Made by a program: the position numbers and the translations under genes
Notes under the pieces: model-generated
The model's database searches: none
Seen by the model: only the letters and a program-made list of their open reading frames with translations
Told to the model about the DNA's origin: nothing
Shown here: piece after piece, positions 53,401-64,000 of the stretch
Position numbering within the stretch: position 1 is the stretch's first letter
Layout: every line of letters starts with the position of its first letter
Assembly: GCA_016630955.3 (NCBI GenBank)
Contig: CM049989.1
Coordinates: forward strand, 1,860,001 to 1,924,000
Source of the DNA: Didymella arachidicola
Taxonomy: Eukaryota > Ascomycota > Dothideomycetes > Pleosporales > Didymellaceae
Length of the DNA: 64,000 bases
Direction: 5' to 3'

Positions 53401-54179
53401 TGTGTATGTGCTCGCGGATCAGGACAGATGTGAGGACGTCTAGTTCTAGCAGCTAGGCAGCAGAAGACCTCCACAGCAGGAGGGGTAGTCCGGACTTGAG
53501 CTAGTTATACCTCGCACATGATGTTGTATCCATCGACAATGACGTTAGAGAACCCCGTACATTGCAGCCAATCAGCGGCTCGCAAACAGTAAGCCGGCGC
53601 CCTGTAGCGTCCTTAAGGCGCCTCAAGCGTGCATTTGGCTGACAAACGGGGCGGAAGCTTGGAAGTCGTGATGTCGGATATTGTCCAAGTGGTGTGGGAG
53701 CTTTCGTTTGTGGGGTAAGAGACATGTGTGTGTGCATATGGTGAGAGGGAATGTCGTATGGATGTTGGTCAGATGTGTACTGGATCCTCACATGCTCTGG
53801 GCACATACATGTACTATAACACTACGGCAACATTGGAAGGCCTGATAGTCACAAGGTATCGAGAGCAGCTGCGCATGAGATTGTTTTGTGACTTCTGTTT
53901 GTCTGATAGTCTATCTGAGAATGATTACGCAAGGTAAGTTGACGACTCCACCGACGCCATTGTTCGTGGCCAATTTCCTTGATAACACCAATCTTGGACT
54001 GTCAACTGAGACCGAGCAGAGATGTTTAGCTTCTTGTACACAGAGTCTGCCTTACAGTGGGAAGTCGATATGCTGCTTAGAGAGCCAATCACAATCCACG
54101 AATCTGCCCCACCCACAAATACCTTCCTTCCCAAACGCTTTCGCAAATCCCAACACCCACAACAAATACAGATACCAAC
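53401..54179. other. Divergent intergenic region
   Basis: About 780 bp between the divergent cytochrome b561 and MYND genes. It contains both promoters. No gene is seen. Confidence 0.5.
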
Positions 54180-55103
54180 ATGATCCTGCAATTCGACACG
54201 CTCTCGAATTACCGTCTACCAGATTATCCGGGAGCGCCTTTAAAGCTGGATGATCAGCCGCTTAGCATATACAAAGAAGATATTTTCAGCGAAGAGCAGG
54301 ATGCAATCAAGAAGACAGCTTCAGTGCCTCATGGCATTGCCACTCTTCTCTATCGCTGGCATCCAAATGCTCTTGCCGCATTCCTCGATTTAGACGCCTG
54401 GTTCAGCCTCACATGGACTGCCACCTTGCTACCGTCCACACTTGGCACGGACGCAAAGAAACTAGAGATTGGAAGAGTGGGCAGTCAAGTCACGTTTGGC
54501 ACATTGGACTTCACCGGCGACAATTGGGAGGTCATGTTGACTTATAATGTCGCGTCTGCCACCGACGAAAAGTTCAAGAGGGGCCAGTGGGTGCCCAACG
54601 CAAAAGAGAGCATGCTGGGCGAAAAAGATATCAAGATTCCTGAGCTTATTCAAAGACTGGGAAGTGACTGGGTGGCCAAAGCGATGAGAAACAAGAGCTG
54701 GGAAGTGACCAAAGGTGTCAAACACACCTTCCACATCGAATATGCCCCAATGGACATCTTTGGAGACGGCATCGCAACATCTCCACATTTGCTTTACGCA
54801 GCGCTGGATCTTGGCAAATGCACAGCTTGCGGTACACCTGCAGAGACCAAAGCGCTCAATCGATGCGGACGGTGCGGCACCGCGGCTTACTGTTCAGCGG
54901 AGTGCCAAAGTGCGGACTGGAGAGTGCACAAGTGGGTCTGCACGATGAGTGCAGAGGATCGCGGCATGGCTATCAAAATCGCGGAGAAAGGAGGTTTGTA
55001 TAAATGGGACACAGAAAGGACAATGGCCGCATGTGGGGAAGAGTTGGAGAGCGGAAATCCTTTCTTCGAAACAACACAGCTGAAGCGCACAAGGGAAGAG
55101 TAG
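54180..55103 (+). CDS. MYND-type zinc finger protein, 307 aa
   Basis: A single exon. The C-terminal third has a MYND finger at about residues 214-254 with CTACG, CGRCGTAAYCSAECQSADW and HKWVC, which supplies the expected Cys/His zinc ligands. The N-terminal 200 residues (for example VPHGIATLLYRWHPNALAAF, WFSLTWTATLLPSTLGTDAK) show no recognised domain and no SET motif, so it is not an obvious methyltransferase. MYND fingers bind Pro-rich partners. Fungal genomes have many such proteins of unknown role. The start is in the good context CAACATGAT. Predicted cytosolic or nuclear. Confidence 0.85.
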   Translation: MILQFDTLSNYRLPDYPGAPLKLDDQPLSIYKEDIFSEEQDAIKKTASVPHGIATLLYRWHPNALAAFLDLDAWFSLTWTATLLPSTLGTDAKKLEIGRVGSQVTFGTLDFTGDNWEVMLTYNVASATDEKFKRGQWVPNAKESMLGEKDIKIPELIQRLGSDWVAKAMRNKSWEVTKGVKHTFHIEYAPMDIFGDGIATSPHLLYAALDLGKCTACGTPAETKALNRCGRCGTAAYCSAECQSADWRVHKWVCTMSAEDRGMAIKIAEKGGLYKWDTERTMAACGEELESGNPFFETTQLKRTREE

Positions 55104-56064
55104 TGGCATGATATGAGCCCCACTTGTTGCATTGGAGCGACGTTATCGGACCGGAGGGACGACCATTCTAATTCAGCCAACATCCAGGAGCTACAGCAAA
55201 GCGCCACATACGCCATTGCCCCCGCAGAATGATTGCATGACAATTCGGATCACGGTTCGGATCTATACTCCGGTAAACCGTCTATGGACGATGTTGAAGA
55301 TTAGCTTTGTTGTTGCGATCCAGTCGTGCCGAAATACGGTCGATCCCTTCAAAGACCGACTTCCGATTCGGGCCGCGGGCTCTGCATGAACCTCGACCAA
55401 ACGAGCACACGAACGACCGACACGAACAGCAAGGATAGGACAATGCAATATCGCTTAGCTACCCAGACTAAGATCTGGTGTTCGTTGTACGGCTATACTA
55501 GCATGGATCTGTCGTGCAGGTCGTACGAATGATTCGACAAGGGCTTGCCCCTGAGCAAGCATAACGGGCCGCAACACAAGATCATGGCACGCGGGTGATA
55601 AAATAACCCGCACTCACAAGCAGCCAAACGCAAATAAACACTAAGATTTAACCTCTCCTTATTGTGCTCTACGAGCACAACTATGTATCTACAAGGCTAG
55701 CAAAAACACAGAATTACAGAGTAGAAGATTCTCTTTAATTCTGCCTTCTTAGCATTTTAATATTATTTGGTATTGTGTAGCTATAAGTGTAGTAAAATGG
55801 TCACTTTTTGTGAGTGCGGCTTATTTTGTCACCCGCGTGCATGGTCAACCATGATCGGCAATCCGCAAATACGCTATCATCAAAACTTATCAGTAGTCGC
55901 ACAGGCGTCACCACGGCTGTGCTCGTGGCACCTATGGGCAACCAATTGGATGAGGCGGCTGTTGGGCGGCGTAATACCCAAAGCACCGGTCAGACGTATA
56001 TAAGATTCAAAGTAAAGAAGACCATGGTGTAAATCTACAGGAGTTCCTTGAGGTCTTCTCCAAG
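55104..56064. other. Intergenic with a MITE-like repeat
   Basis: About 960 bp between the MYND and laccase genes. The only structure I see is the inverted-repeat element at 55587-55840. The laccase promoter, with a TATATAAG box at 55997-56004 about 60 bp before the start codon, occupies the end. Confidence 0.55.
55587..55840. mobile_element. MITE-like element, 254 bp
   Basis: Terminal inverted repeats of 34 bp, 55587-55620 and 55807-55840, match at 31 positions and begin GCACGCGGGTGA. The interior is AT-rich and non-coding. Flanking bases are ATG on both sides, a possible 3-bp target duplication. Just outside lie GATCATGG (55580-55587) and CCATGATC (55849-55856), extending the symmetry with an 8-nt offset on the right. 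The repeats differ from those of the two pogo elements in this window, so any partner transposase is elsewhere. It lies 225 bp upstream of the laccase start. Confidence 0.7.
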
Positions 56065-57890
56065 ATGTGGCCGTCTGTTGTCTTTTTCCTCTTATGGGCA
56101 TTCGTTGCTGCCGCCGTAGAGAGTACAGCTACGTCCAATAATACCCATCTACATCACCACGACTCAAAATTCAAACCAGACTTCTACCTCAGCGTGACAT
56201 ACGAGAATCATACTGTGGCATGTCAGCATCGGATGTCAGTGCTCGTCAATGGCACATCGCCAGGTCCTCCACTTCGACTCCCACCTGGCAAGACCAGCTG
56301 GGTCCGAGTGTGCAACGATATGGACATCTACAACACGACCATGGTACTGAAGCCCTTCGATCTAGTCTTCAGGTCGATACTGATTATCCTTAGCATTGGC
56401 ATGGCCTCTCTCAGCGCACCGCCCCTTTCAGCGACGGTTCGCCTGTCTCCCAGTGGCCTATTGCACCGCACCGATGCTTTGACTACGAGATCCATCCGGA
56501 GATCGACGACTCTGGAACGTACTTCTACCACTCTCATATCGGCTTCCAGGCTATCACTGCTGCAGGCCCGCTAATCATCGAAGATGTTGCAGAGCCGCCA
56601 TATGAGTATGACGAGGAGCGCATCGTCTTCCTGCAAGATTACTACAATAAGACGGACGATGTAATCGAGCATGGATTGGTAGCTACTCCATTCTTGTGGA
56701 GCGGCGAAGTCAATGCGGTGCTAATCAATGGAGTTGGCGTTGCTGTGGGTCAGAAGGCAGGCTCGAACGGATGTTCGCTGCCGATCATTGATGTCAAGCC
56801 TGACAAGACATACCGACTGCGGTTTGTAGGCTCATTAGCAATTAGCATGGTATCCCTGGCAATCGAGGGTCACGACGCTATAGACATCATTGCTGCCGAC
56901 GGCCAATACACAAAGCCCCACCGCGTCGACCATTTGCTGATCAGTTCCGGACAACGCTTCGAGGCTCTCCTTAAGACCAAATCTGAAAACGAACTGGCTG
57001 AGGGCGGCAAATCAGACTGGCTGATTCAATTCGAGACGAAAGACCGACCTGCCACGTATACTGGCTTTGGCGTCCTCCGCTACTCCAACGCACTGCCCAG
57101 CATCACATCGGCGCCTCCAGTTGCGCCCCTTCGTCTCGCAAACGACACCTACAACTTCCTTGAATACGCACTCGAGCCCCTCAAACCGAACGGTTTCCCT
57201 AATGCCTCGGAAGTGACCCGCCGCGTCCACATCACCAACCAACAACTGGCCAAAGGCACCACCATCTGGCAACTCGATGGTCTGAATTGGACGGAATCTG
57301 AGCCTCAGAACTCGCCTCCCTACCTCGTTGACATCTACAAAAACGGCCCTGCCGCAATACCGAACTACACCGCCGCATTGGCGAATGGAGGCTGGGACCC
57401 TGAGACCCTGACCTGGCCCGCAAAGATCGGCGAGGTACTCGAGATCATCCTAGAAAATACTGGGAGTCTGGTGAACGGAAACGGAGGCGTAGACTACCAC
57501 CCATTCCACCTACACGGCGGACACTTTTACGACTGTGGGTCCGGGAACGGCTCGTACGACGCCGCTGCCAACGAAGAACGGCTGAAGGACTACAACCCGG
57601 TGCTGCGCGACACGACTAATCTGTATCGCTATGGCGCTAAGGGCAGTCCGGGTCAGCCTGCTGGATGGCGATGCTGGAGACTCCGTGTGCAGGACGCTGG
57701 GTGCTGGATGTTGCATTGCCATGTTCTCCAGCACATGATCATGGGAATGCAGAGTGTGTGGGTGATGGGCGATTATGAGGATATTGCGCGGATTCCGTAC
57801 TCGGGGGCGAAAGGGTATCTTGATTACGGAGGGACGGCGTATGGTGGGAAGGATATTAGTCCTATCGTGTGGCATGAATGGGACGATTAA
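56065..57890 (+). CDS. Secreted laccase-like multicopper oxidase, 591 aa
   Basis: Exons 56065-56343 and 56394-57890 join over a 50-nt intron to 591 residues. A signal peptide (MWPSVVFFLLWAFVAAAVES) begins the protein. The four copper-binding signatures are present: HWHG (residues 94-97, starting exactly at exon 2), YFYHSHIGFQ, HPFHLHGGHFYDC at 462, and HCHVLQHMIMGM at 534, with Met545 as the axial type-1 ligand. The three cupredoxin domains are complete. The enzyme oxidises phenols or similar substrates with reduction of O2 to water. In ascomycetes such enzymes act on lignin-derived phenols, melanin precursors or secondary metabolites, and the substrate here is unknown. A His-rich stretch (THLHHHDSK) follows the signal peptide. 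Confidence 0.93.
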
Positions 57891-58971
57891 TGTTGTAGTA
57901 TGTATAATCCCTGTATAATCCATTCTCAATAGATCACAACCATTCTCGAGAATAAAGGCCTGCGATTCTCCATCTGTCTACGCTATCTAAACAAACACCG
58001 TACCCGTTTTCTCTAGAACTATCCAAGGAGTACCTATGAGGAGGCAGACCCCTCTTAGAAGGCCGCGCAGTTGTTACTGAAGCACTCGCCAGCCTCCAGC
58101 TCACGGCCAGCACTATCGGTCGGGAAAACGTCAAGAAGTCGGATGAACTCAGCATTCCCCTTCCTACATCATTGATCTCTTTGAGGCTAAAGGCTATCGC
58201 GGATGGCAACTCTGGGCACTGTTATTCGCCATTCCGAAGGCGTGAGAGAAGCATGCATCAAAGCCTTAGTGAACATGGCGGGAGGTTAGGATGGCGACGG
58301 ATGAGCGACAGAGAATATATCAGGGAGTCTAAGATATTTCATGAGGTCAGTCGCGATACTTTCATGGTTCGTAGCACTGTTCTTGCCGGATCATTCTGGA
58401 TGGCGGCATGCGATACTCATTTGCGTGTGCTCAAGTTTTGAAGTCAGCCTGTTGCTGGAGAAATGGTGCGACGGATGCGAGCAGATAAAGCGTAGCTGGG
58501 ACAAAGATTCTGCGTTTGCATAACTCGTGCCTGATCTGAGAATAAGTTGTCGATATAGAGTTGGTAAACTTTTCTGATTCGTTCGCTGTACATTATTTGC
58601 AAAGGCAAGAATCTTACAGTCGTTTTCGTGCTGCGGCCGACTTGGTCTTTCGGGATTACTCAGGATATTCCAAAACTTCGACAGAAGAAAGGTCGGTTGG
58701 CTCTTAGGTCAGATATAACAATGCGGGCCCGCTTGTTGCGACGTCCGGTCACAAGTAGCTACATCGTATGGTAAGACCTTTTCTCTGCTGACCATTCACA
58801 ACCAAGCGAAGGAACGGTCGTCGATAAAATCCAAATGTAGGTATTCTGCATTGCAGTTTTTGAAAGTCTACAGTGTAGAATGGGCTAGTAAAGCCTTGCT
58901 TTATTTCCGTCTTCGCATTAAACATTACAAACGACTGTGTGTACCTCAAGATGCTTGTTTCGCGCTTGCTC
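57891..58971. other. Intergenic
   Basis: About 1.1 kb between two convergent gene ends. Short open frames on both strands carry no recognisable feature. Confidence 0.5.
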
Positions 58972-60580
58972 TCAAGCACAAGCTGTTGTCAGCGCTACGT
59001 CGTCGATAATGACGGTGGTTTGTCCAGCGCACTGGAGTTGCAGCTTCAACGTCAGATCCGAGGAACTCGGAGTGAAGACCGATGTCACTTGTTGACTGTA
59101 CCTGATTGCAGCGCTGTACGACGTGATAGCCTGGCTGTAGATCTGCACATTATTGGCATACACCTGGATATTGCACCCACTGGCAGCAGTTCCAGAGTAC
59201 GGGAAGAGGTAGAATGACGCTTGGTAGGTCTGGGACGTGCTCACTGCAGTCGAAATCTTCTGAGATAAGGAGGCGGCATATGCAAATTGCGAGGACGCAA
59301 GGAAGACCCTGTCGAAAAGTCAGTCGGACAAATAGAACCGGCGGGAAGAGACATCCTTACATGTATGATATGCCGGTGTGAGCTGCATTCCTATTATTGA
59401 CGGGGTAGACGTAGTTGGACGAGGGAGTCCAGGAAGTAGCTAGCCTTCCCCCACCTGCACCGTTGTTTTGTTCAAAGCTGGGGTTGAGGACAAGGTTGAC
59501 CCCGTTATTGGTAGGGTCACATGTTGGGGTGGGAGTTGCGGACGGAGTTGTAGAGGTGGTCGAAGAGATGGGCGTGCTGCTAGAGATGACGGATGTCGTT
59601 GAAGCCACGATAGAAGATGACGTGTCGATGGAAGACGAGACGGACGTGCTGCTGGAGAGTGTGCTGGACGTCGTTGTAGCTACAATAGAAGACGAAGTAT
59701 CGATAGAGGACGAGGTAGAGATGATGCTCGAAGCTGTAGATGACGCAGAATCTGTAGCTGAAGAGGACGAGAGTGTGCTGCTAGGCTGCACAGAGGCGGT
59801 GACGAGATAAACACCTAATATTATCAGTAAGAGAGTCGTCCCAGCAGAGAGACTTGTTAATCGTACCATTCACGTTGTCATTGAGGGTGCCTCCATTCTT
59901 GGTTCCTTTCAGATAGCAAGTACCAGCACCTGTGCCACCAACGAATGAAGCCGCCGCGCATTGTGCGTTGGCTGCACAGGCTTGTGTGCAAGCCTCCAAG
60001 CTCTCTGCATACTGATTGGCATAGTCTCCTCCGTAGAAGTCTGTACCACAGGACAGGACCAAGGTACGAGGCCCATCAGTATAAGTGCACCCATTGTTCA
60101 CCGGGCAGCTGAAGCTCGCTGGACATGCCTGTTGGCCGCTACCGGGAGTGGGTGTGCTGGTGTCGCGAGAAGTGACTGCGATACCGGTTACATTGGCACT
60201 GATGCTGTCAGCATGAGATTCGTAATTTCGGAGATGCGCCTTACTTCTCAGAGCCGGTGTTCAAAGTGCTCTTCATGTAGCAGTTGCCTCCGACATAGCT
60301 CGCAGCAACACATCCGGTGGTGCCAGCGCAGGCACTTATGCAGCCGGCCAGTGTAGAAGTCTACTGCGGTCAGACCATGACGATTTGCATTGAACAGGTC
60401 GCTTACCTGCGCGAGCTGGAGGTCGCCTCCGTAAAAATCAGTGGCACAGCTGACTTGGAGCGACACTCCGTTGGTTGTCGTCGAACACTGATCATCCTGA
60501 GGACATGTCGGCGAGGCAGGACAGACACTCGCTGCAGCTCGGAGCGCAAGTGTTGCAGCTTGAAAGATCGTAGGTGCCAT
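58972..60580 (-). CDS. Secreted protein: two PAN-like domains, Ser/Thr linker, carbohydrate-binding-like domain, 470 aa
   Basis: Five exons, 60580-60407, 60360-60245, 60198-59867, 59814-59361 and 59308-58972, keep one frame over introns of 46, 46, 52 and 52 nt and give 470 residues. An N-terminal hydrophobic region (MAPTIFQAATLALRAAASV) is a possible signal peptide. Two Cys-rich PAN/apple-like repeats follow: QVSCATDFYGGDLQLAQ to CISACAGTTGCVAASYVGGN, and VLSCGTDFYGGDYANQYAES to CTQACAANAQCAAASFVGG. A long Ser/Thr linker (O-glycosylation likely) leads to a jelly-roll-like domain starting NLVLNPSFEQ and ending VIIDDVALTTAC, resembling CBM4/9-type carbohydrate-binding modules. A role at the cell surface or in binding polysaccharide is inference. 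No catalytic domain is present. Confidence 0.82.
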
Positions 60581-61929
60581 TTGTAAGGAGTGTTTGAAAA
60601 GACGATGCAAGACCAAAGGAATGGGCGTAGTCACAATGATTCTTGGAAAGAGATGTGGGTAGGCTTTGGGGGCTTATAGGCAATTCTGTAAAATCGCCGG
60701 CTACACCGCGGCCGGCGTAGCTTTGACAGCAAGGCTGAAGTTTCCAACGCGCATTTGGCTTCCGCGACTGGGCTGATAGTAGTCCAAAATTTTTGTGGGG
60801 GTTCAGCTGTCTTTTCTCAAGCCTCAATATGTGCCTGAGAGTAGTGGCTTGCCCTTCTCCGAGAGGCCGCGTGGGCCAAAGAATCGACGCAAAGGCTTTG
60901 AACGCCTGCTCGGATAGCTGCGAAATGGACGGCGTAGAAACTCTCGCTCTGTGCCCTCATTGTGTATCTTTTGGCTGCCGGGCACGCATGAAACTTGAGG
61001 TTTGAACTACACCTTGGGGCTCATGCAGGGATATTCTCCACAGGGGTCAGAGTGATATGCATCGTATCGAGCTTTGGGGCGTGGAGACTAAGTCGTCCTA
61101 CCGTCCCTAGAAGTCTAGCTTCACGCCTCCAAAGGTCGATCCGTCACCCCGCAGAAAATATCTGGTTAGTCTTTACCCCTTATATAGGATTGTGGTTAGC
61201 TTAGCGTGGATTGATAAGGCTGCGTCCAGGGGAGTATCCGTGCGTGCTGCGTCTAGCCACGCGGCAGACAGGAAACGAGGTGTCGATTAACGGAAATCGC
61301 ATGTACTGTGTACCCTACCATTCAGGTACAACCTTGCAAGATCATCGTCTACTTCAGGGACAACTTTGTTGCTCAGCTTGCACTGTGGTGATTTTTCGCA
61401 CGGCTAACGGCTTCCTATTCATGAGGCACAAACATTTCGTCGAAGCGAGATTGATCAAGCGAGCATGTCTTGCATGACCTTTCGCTGCTGGTTGAAAATC
61501 AGAACAGGGACATGGCGATGGTCGAAAGAGCGGGCGAATTGGGGGAGGGAACAATCGACACAGACGGGAGTCTTCGCCTATCGATAATGGGAATTTCCGT
61601 GGCGTCGACACGGGCCGCGCCTGTCTGGTAATGGTACAGGCAATAACAGAGAGCCATCTCTGAGCCTTTCTTCCGATCGAGGTCTCGAGAGCGATTGTGT
61701 CACGAGAGCGTTGTGAAAGTGTCGAGAAAGAATGTTCAGACTCAACATGAAGGACGTCACCTGTGGATCGCACCTTCCTTCCCGAGCCAGTTGAACCCCA
61801 CCTTCAGCGGCATAGGTAGAGCCGAGAGGACAACAGTGCAGCACGCCCTGCACGCCCTGCGAGAGCTGTCAAGATAAGTGAATAAGATCAGAACAGTTGT
61901 CTCTGTATTGTCATCAGGATTTGTTAGAA
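60581..61929. other. Divergent intergenic region
   Basis: About 1.35 kb between divergent genes, holding both promoters. I see no gene. Confidence 0.5.
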
Positions 61930-63244
61930 ATGGCGGCTACTTTTGACATCTCGAAGGCGCGCGAGCAGTTCCCCGCTCTGCAGCAGGATCAAGTGTTCCT
62001 CGACAATGCTGGAGGCAGTCAAGCACTCGGAACAGTTATCGATTCGTGAGTACTTCTCGTTCATTGCACGCTGCGTGGAGAAATATATGTCATGTTTCCT
62101 CCTCCCCATCACAGTCCTGATCTGCTGTTAGCATCACCCAATACCTTTCCAAGACCAATGTTCAACTCGGAGCTTCCTACCACACCGGCACGCAATCCAA
62201 CACCAAATACGAAGAAGGCTACCAAGCAGCCGCAAAATACATCAATGCCGGCCGCGATGAGATCGTCCTCGGTGCCTCGACAACGCAACTCTTCATGAAC
62301 CTCTCGCAAGCCATGATCCTCAACCCGGGCGATGAGATCATTCTCTCGAAGATGGAGCACGAAACCAACGTCAAGCCGTGGCTTTTCATGGCCGAACGCC
62401 TCGGACTGAAAGTCACATGGTGGCACTCAGACAAACCCGAGTTGAAACTCACAGCCGAGAACCTCAAGCCATTGCTCTCGCCAAAAGTCAAGTTCGTAGC
62501 GTGCACACATGTGTCGAACGTGCTAGGCACCATCCACGACGTTCGATCAATCGCAGATGCAGTGCACTCAGTCGGCGCGCTACTCTGCGTGGACGGCGTG
62601 AGCTTCGCGCCGCACAGGAGAGTCGACGTCCGCGCATTCGGCGTGGATTTCTACTCGTTCTCGTGGTACAAGGTAGGCCGATACACCCAATCTGTGTACA
62701 CATGCTGAAAGTATAGGTCTACGGCCCCCACATTGCCGTACTCTACGCCAGCAACGCCGCGCAGGCGCACGTCAAGCCTATGGCGCACTTCTTTAACCCC
62801 ACCAAGACGCTGGAAGACAAACTTGGCTTCGCAGCGAGCAACTACGAGGGCGTTCAGGCACTCCCTTCCATTGTGAAGTACCTCGAGGGCTCCGATGCGG
62901 CGATCACAGAGCACGAGGGCAAGCTGCAGAAGATCTTGCTCGATTTCCTGAACGCGCGGGACGATATCACGGTGCTGGGTTCTACGTTTGCTGACTCCAA
63001 AGAGCGCGTGCCGACTGTCTCGTTTGTGGTGGAGGGAACCAGTCCCAAGACGATTGTGGTAGAGGCAGAAAAGATCTCGAACTACGGGTTCAGGTGGGGT
63101 CATTTCTACTCGAAGCGGCTTTGCGACGAGGTGCTTGGACTGGGGCCAGAGGGAGTTACGCGGGTGTCGATGGTGCACTATAACACTGAAGAGGAGATTC
63201 ATGGGCTCGTTGACTTATTGAAGAAGGTCCTTCCCCAACGTTGA
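61930..63244 (+). CDS. Class V aminotransferase / cysteine-desulfurase-like protein, 394 aa
   Basis: Exons 61930-62045, 62132-62672 and 62717-63244 join over introns of 86 and 44 nt to 394 residues. The fold-type I PLP enzyme signatures are FLDNAGGSQ at the N-terminus, IVLGASTTQLF, MEHETNVKPW, the PLP-stacking and Asp region VGALLCVDGVSFAPHRRVDV, and the PLP lysine in FYSFSWYK (Lys219), which is the last residue of exon 2. The C-terminal domain ends MVHYNTEEEIHGLVDLLKK. There is no Cys in the mobile loop typical of IscS, so a lyase or isopenicillin-epimerase-like reaction is as likely as desulfuration. No presequence is seen. Substrate is unknown. Confidence 0.9.
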
Positions 63245-63351
63245 AAGCTACGTCAACGTATTCAGCCTTAATAGCTAGTATTACGGGCACAGACAGTGCG
63301 TTAATACAAAACGCCTCTTTGGCCGTTTTCCTGAGACTCCTGGCTTTATCA

Positions 63352-64000
63352 TTAGAACAACATGCCCAAATCATTCGCATTCGCATTCCCGTCCCATCCA
63401 ACTCCGTCAAGACTAAATCCATTAGCACTCCAACCCATATCCAGGGGTAAAAACCCGTTCCACAGCGCGCTTTCGTCGGCCGGATTTGCGCTATTGTTTC
63501 CATGCATGGCGAAATCACTGACAGCGCCGAGATCTGTCCAGCCAAAATCGCCCATCTGTTCCGTCAACGCCGGCGACTCGCCCGTGGCGACAGAGCTCGT
63601 GTGCGGGCTCTGCGCAGTTGTACTTGTTGGTGGCGGAACTGGGAAGCCGTTCTGGTCCACAGGATTGCTGGCCACGGACGTGCCGGGATGCCTGAAAGCG
63701 GAGCGACTGTTTTTATCCTTACGCGGTACCTTTGCCCAGAGTAGTTTCAGCAGTTGCGAATACCGCGAGCCCGGGTGCTGGATACCAGCTTCTACGCCCA
63801 CAGCGCTGCGCTGTAGGCGGCCCACGGTTTCGTTGATCATGGCCCTGATTGCGCGATCTTCGTCTCCAGATATCACCCCTGTACAGCGCGCGCGGTAGAG
63901 GAACACACCAGCGTGCACGAGGTAGAGATAGTAACGCAGTGGCATGAAGCGCAGGCTAGTTTCAGGAGAGACGAAGTTGTTGACCGTCGTCAGAATAGCT
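63352..64000 (-). CDS. Fungal transcription factor, C-terminal part (5' end outside window)
   Basis: The minus-strand frame is open from the right window edge to the stop at 63352, about 215 residues. It reads ILTTVNNFVSPETSLRFMPL, RYYLYLVHAGVFLYRARCTG and IRAMINETVGRLQRSAVGVE, the pattern at the end of the Fungal_trans domain of Zn2Cys6 regulators. A disordered Asn/Gly-rich tail follows (ALWNGFLPLDMGWSANGFSL) that may be an activation region. The zinc cluster would be outside the window, so the class is inferred from the C-terminus. Target genes are unknown. It converges on the aminotransferase with about 107 bp between stops. Confidence 0.75.
   Translation of the reverse strand, partial: AILTTVNNFVSPETSLRFMPLRYYLYLVHAGVFLYRARCTGVISGDEDRAIRAMINETVGRLQRSAVGVEAGIQHPGSRYSQLLKLLWAKVPRKDKNSRSAFRHPGTSVASNPVDQNGFPVPPPTSTTAQSPHTSSVATGESPALTEQMGDFGWTDLGAVSDFAMHGNNSANPADESALWNGFLPLDMGWSANGFSLDGVGWDGNANANDLGMLF

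Noticed and set aside
54180..63244. Laccase, PAN protein, aminotransferase and transcription factor as a biosynthetic gene cluster
   Set aside because: No polyketide synthase, nonribosomal peptide synthetase, terpene synthase or prenyltransferase is present, and orientation and spacing look like ordinary genome.

Overview
The window is nuclear DNA of a filamentous ascomycete (Pezizomycotina, probably Dothideomycetes; the class is my inference). The evidence is short 45-95 nt GT-AG introns with CTAAC/CTRAY-like branch sites, dispersed 5S rRNA relics, Fot1/pogo-type transposons, stop codons of the kind left by repeat-induced point mutation (RIP), and typical fungal families: phosphoketolase, Trk potassium transporter, ascomycete laccase, a Zn2Cys6-type transcription factor and a secreted PAN-like protein.

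The layout falls into three parts. (1) 1-3950 is ordinary gene-dense DNA, with the 3' end of the splicing factor Prp6 converging on a three-exon phosphoketolase. (2) About 5.2-27 kb is a gene-poor, decayed island. It holds a RIP-damaged pogo-like transposon (5263-7111), a broken DUF3435 tyrosine-recombinase-like gene, two complementary 5S rRNA fragments, relic genes with several stops and frameshifts, and an apparently intact second pogo-like element with a 541-aa transposase (14703-16535). A few small genes in it still look functional: a 72-aa protein at 19173-19485, a 140-aa protein at 10909-11381, and a divergent protein kinase at 20318-21446. (3) 27.6-64 kb returns to gene-dense housekeeping DNA: Trk, Src1/Man1, ribosomal protein eL42, two ketopantoate-reductase-like paralogues, a Cys-rich secreted protein, a P450-reductase-like flavoprotein without a flavodoxin domain, pirin, an F-box-like protein, elongin A, Tho7, tubulin cofactor A, Mcm4, a cytochrome b561, a MYND protein, a laccase, a PAN plus carbohydrate-binding-like secreted protein, a class V aminotransferase, and the C-terminus of a transcription factor.

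Genes are not in operons. Divergent pairs share short promoters: elongin A/Tho7, and cofactor A/Mcm4, the latter with an MCB (ACGCGT) box 86 bp before the Mcm4 start. Splice models were built by hand from reading-frame continuity. They are good for the conserved genes and tentative for the hypothetical ones. No tRNA gene, CRISPR array or LTR retroelement was recognised.
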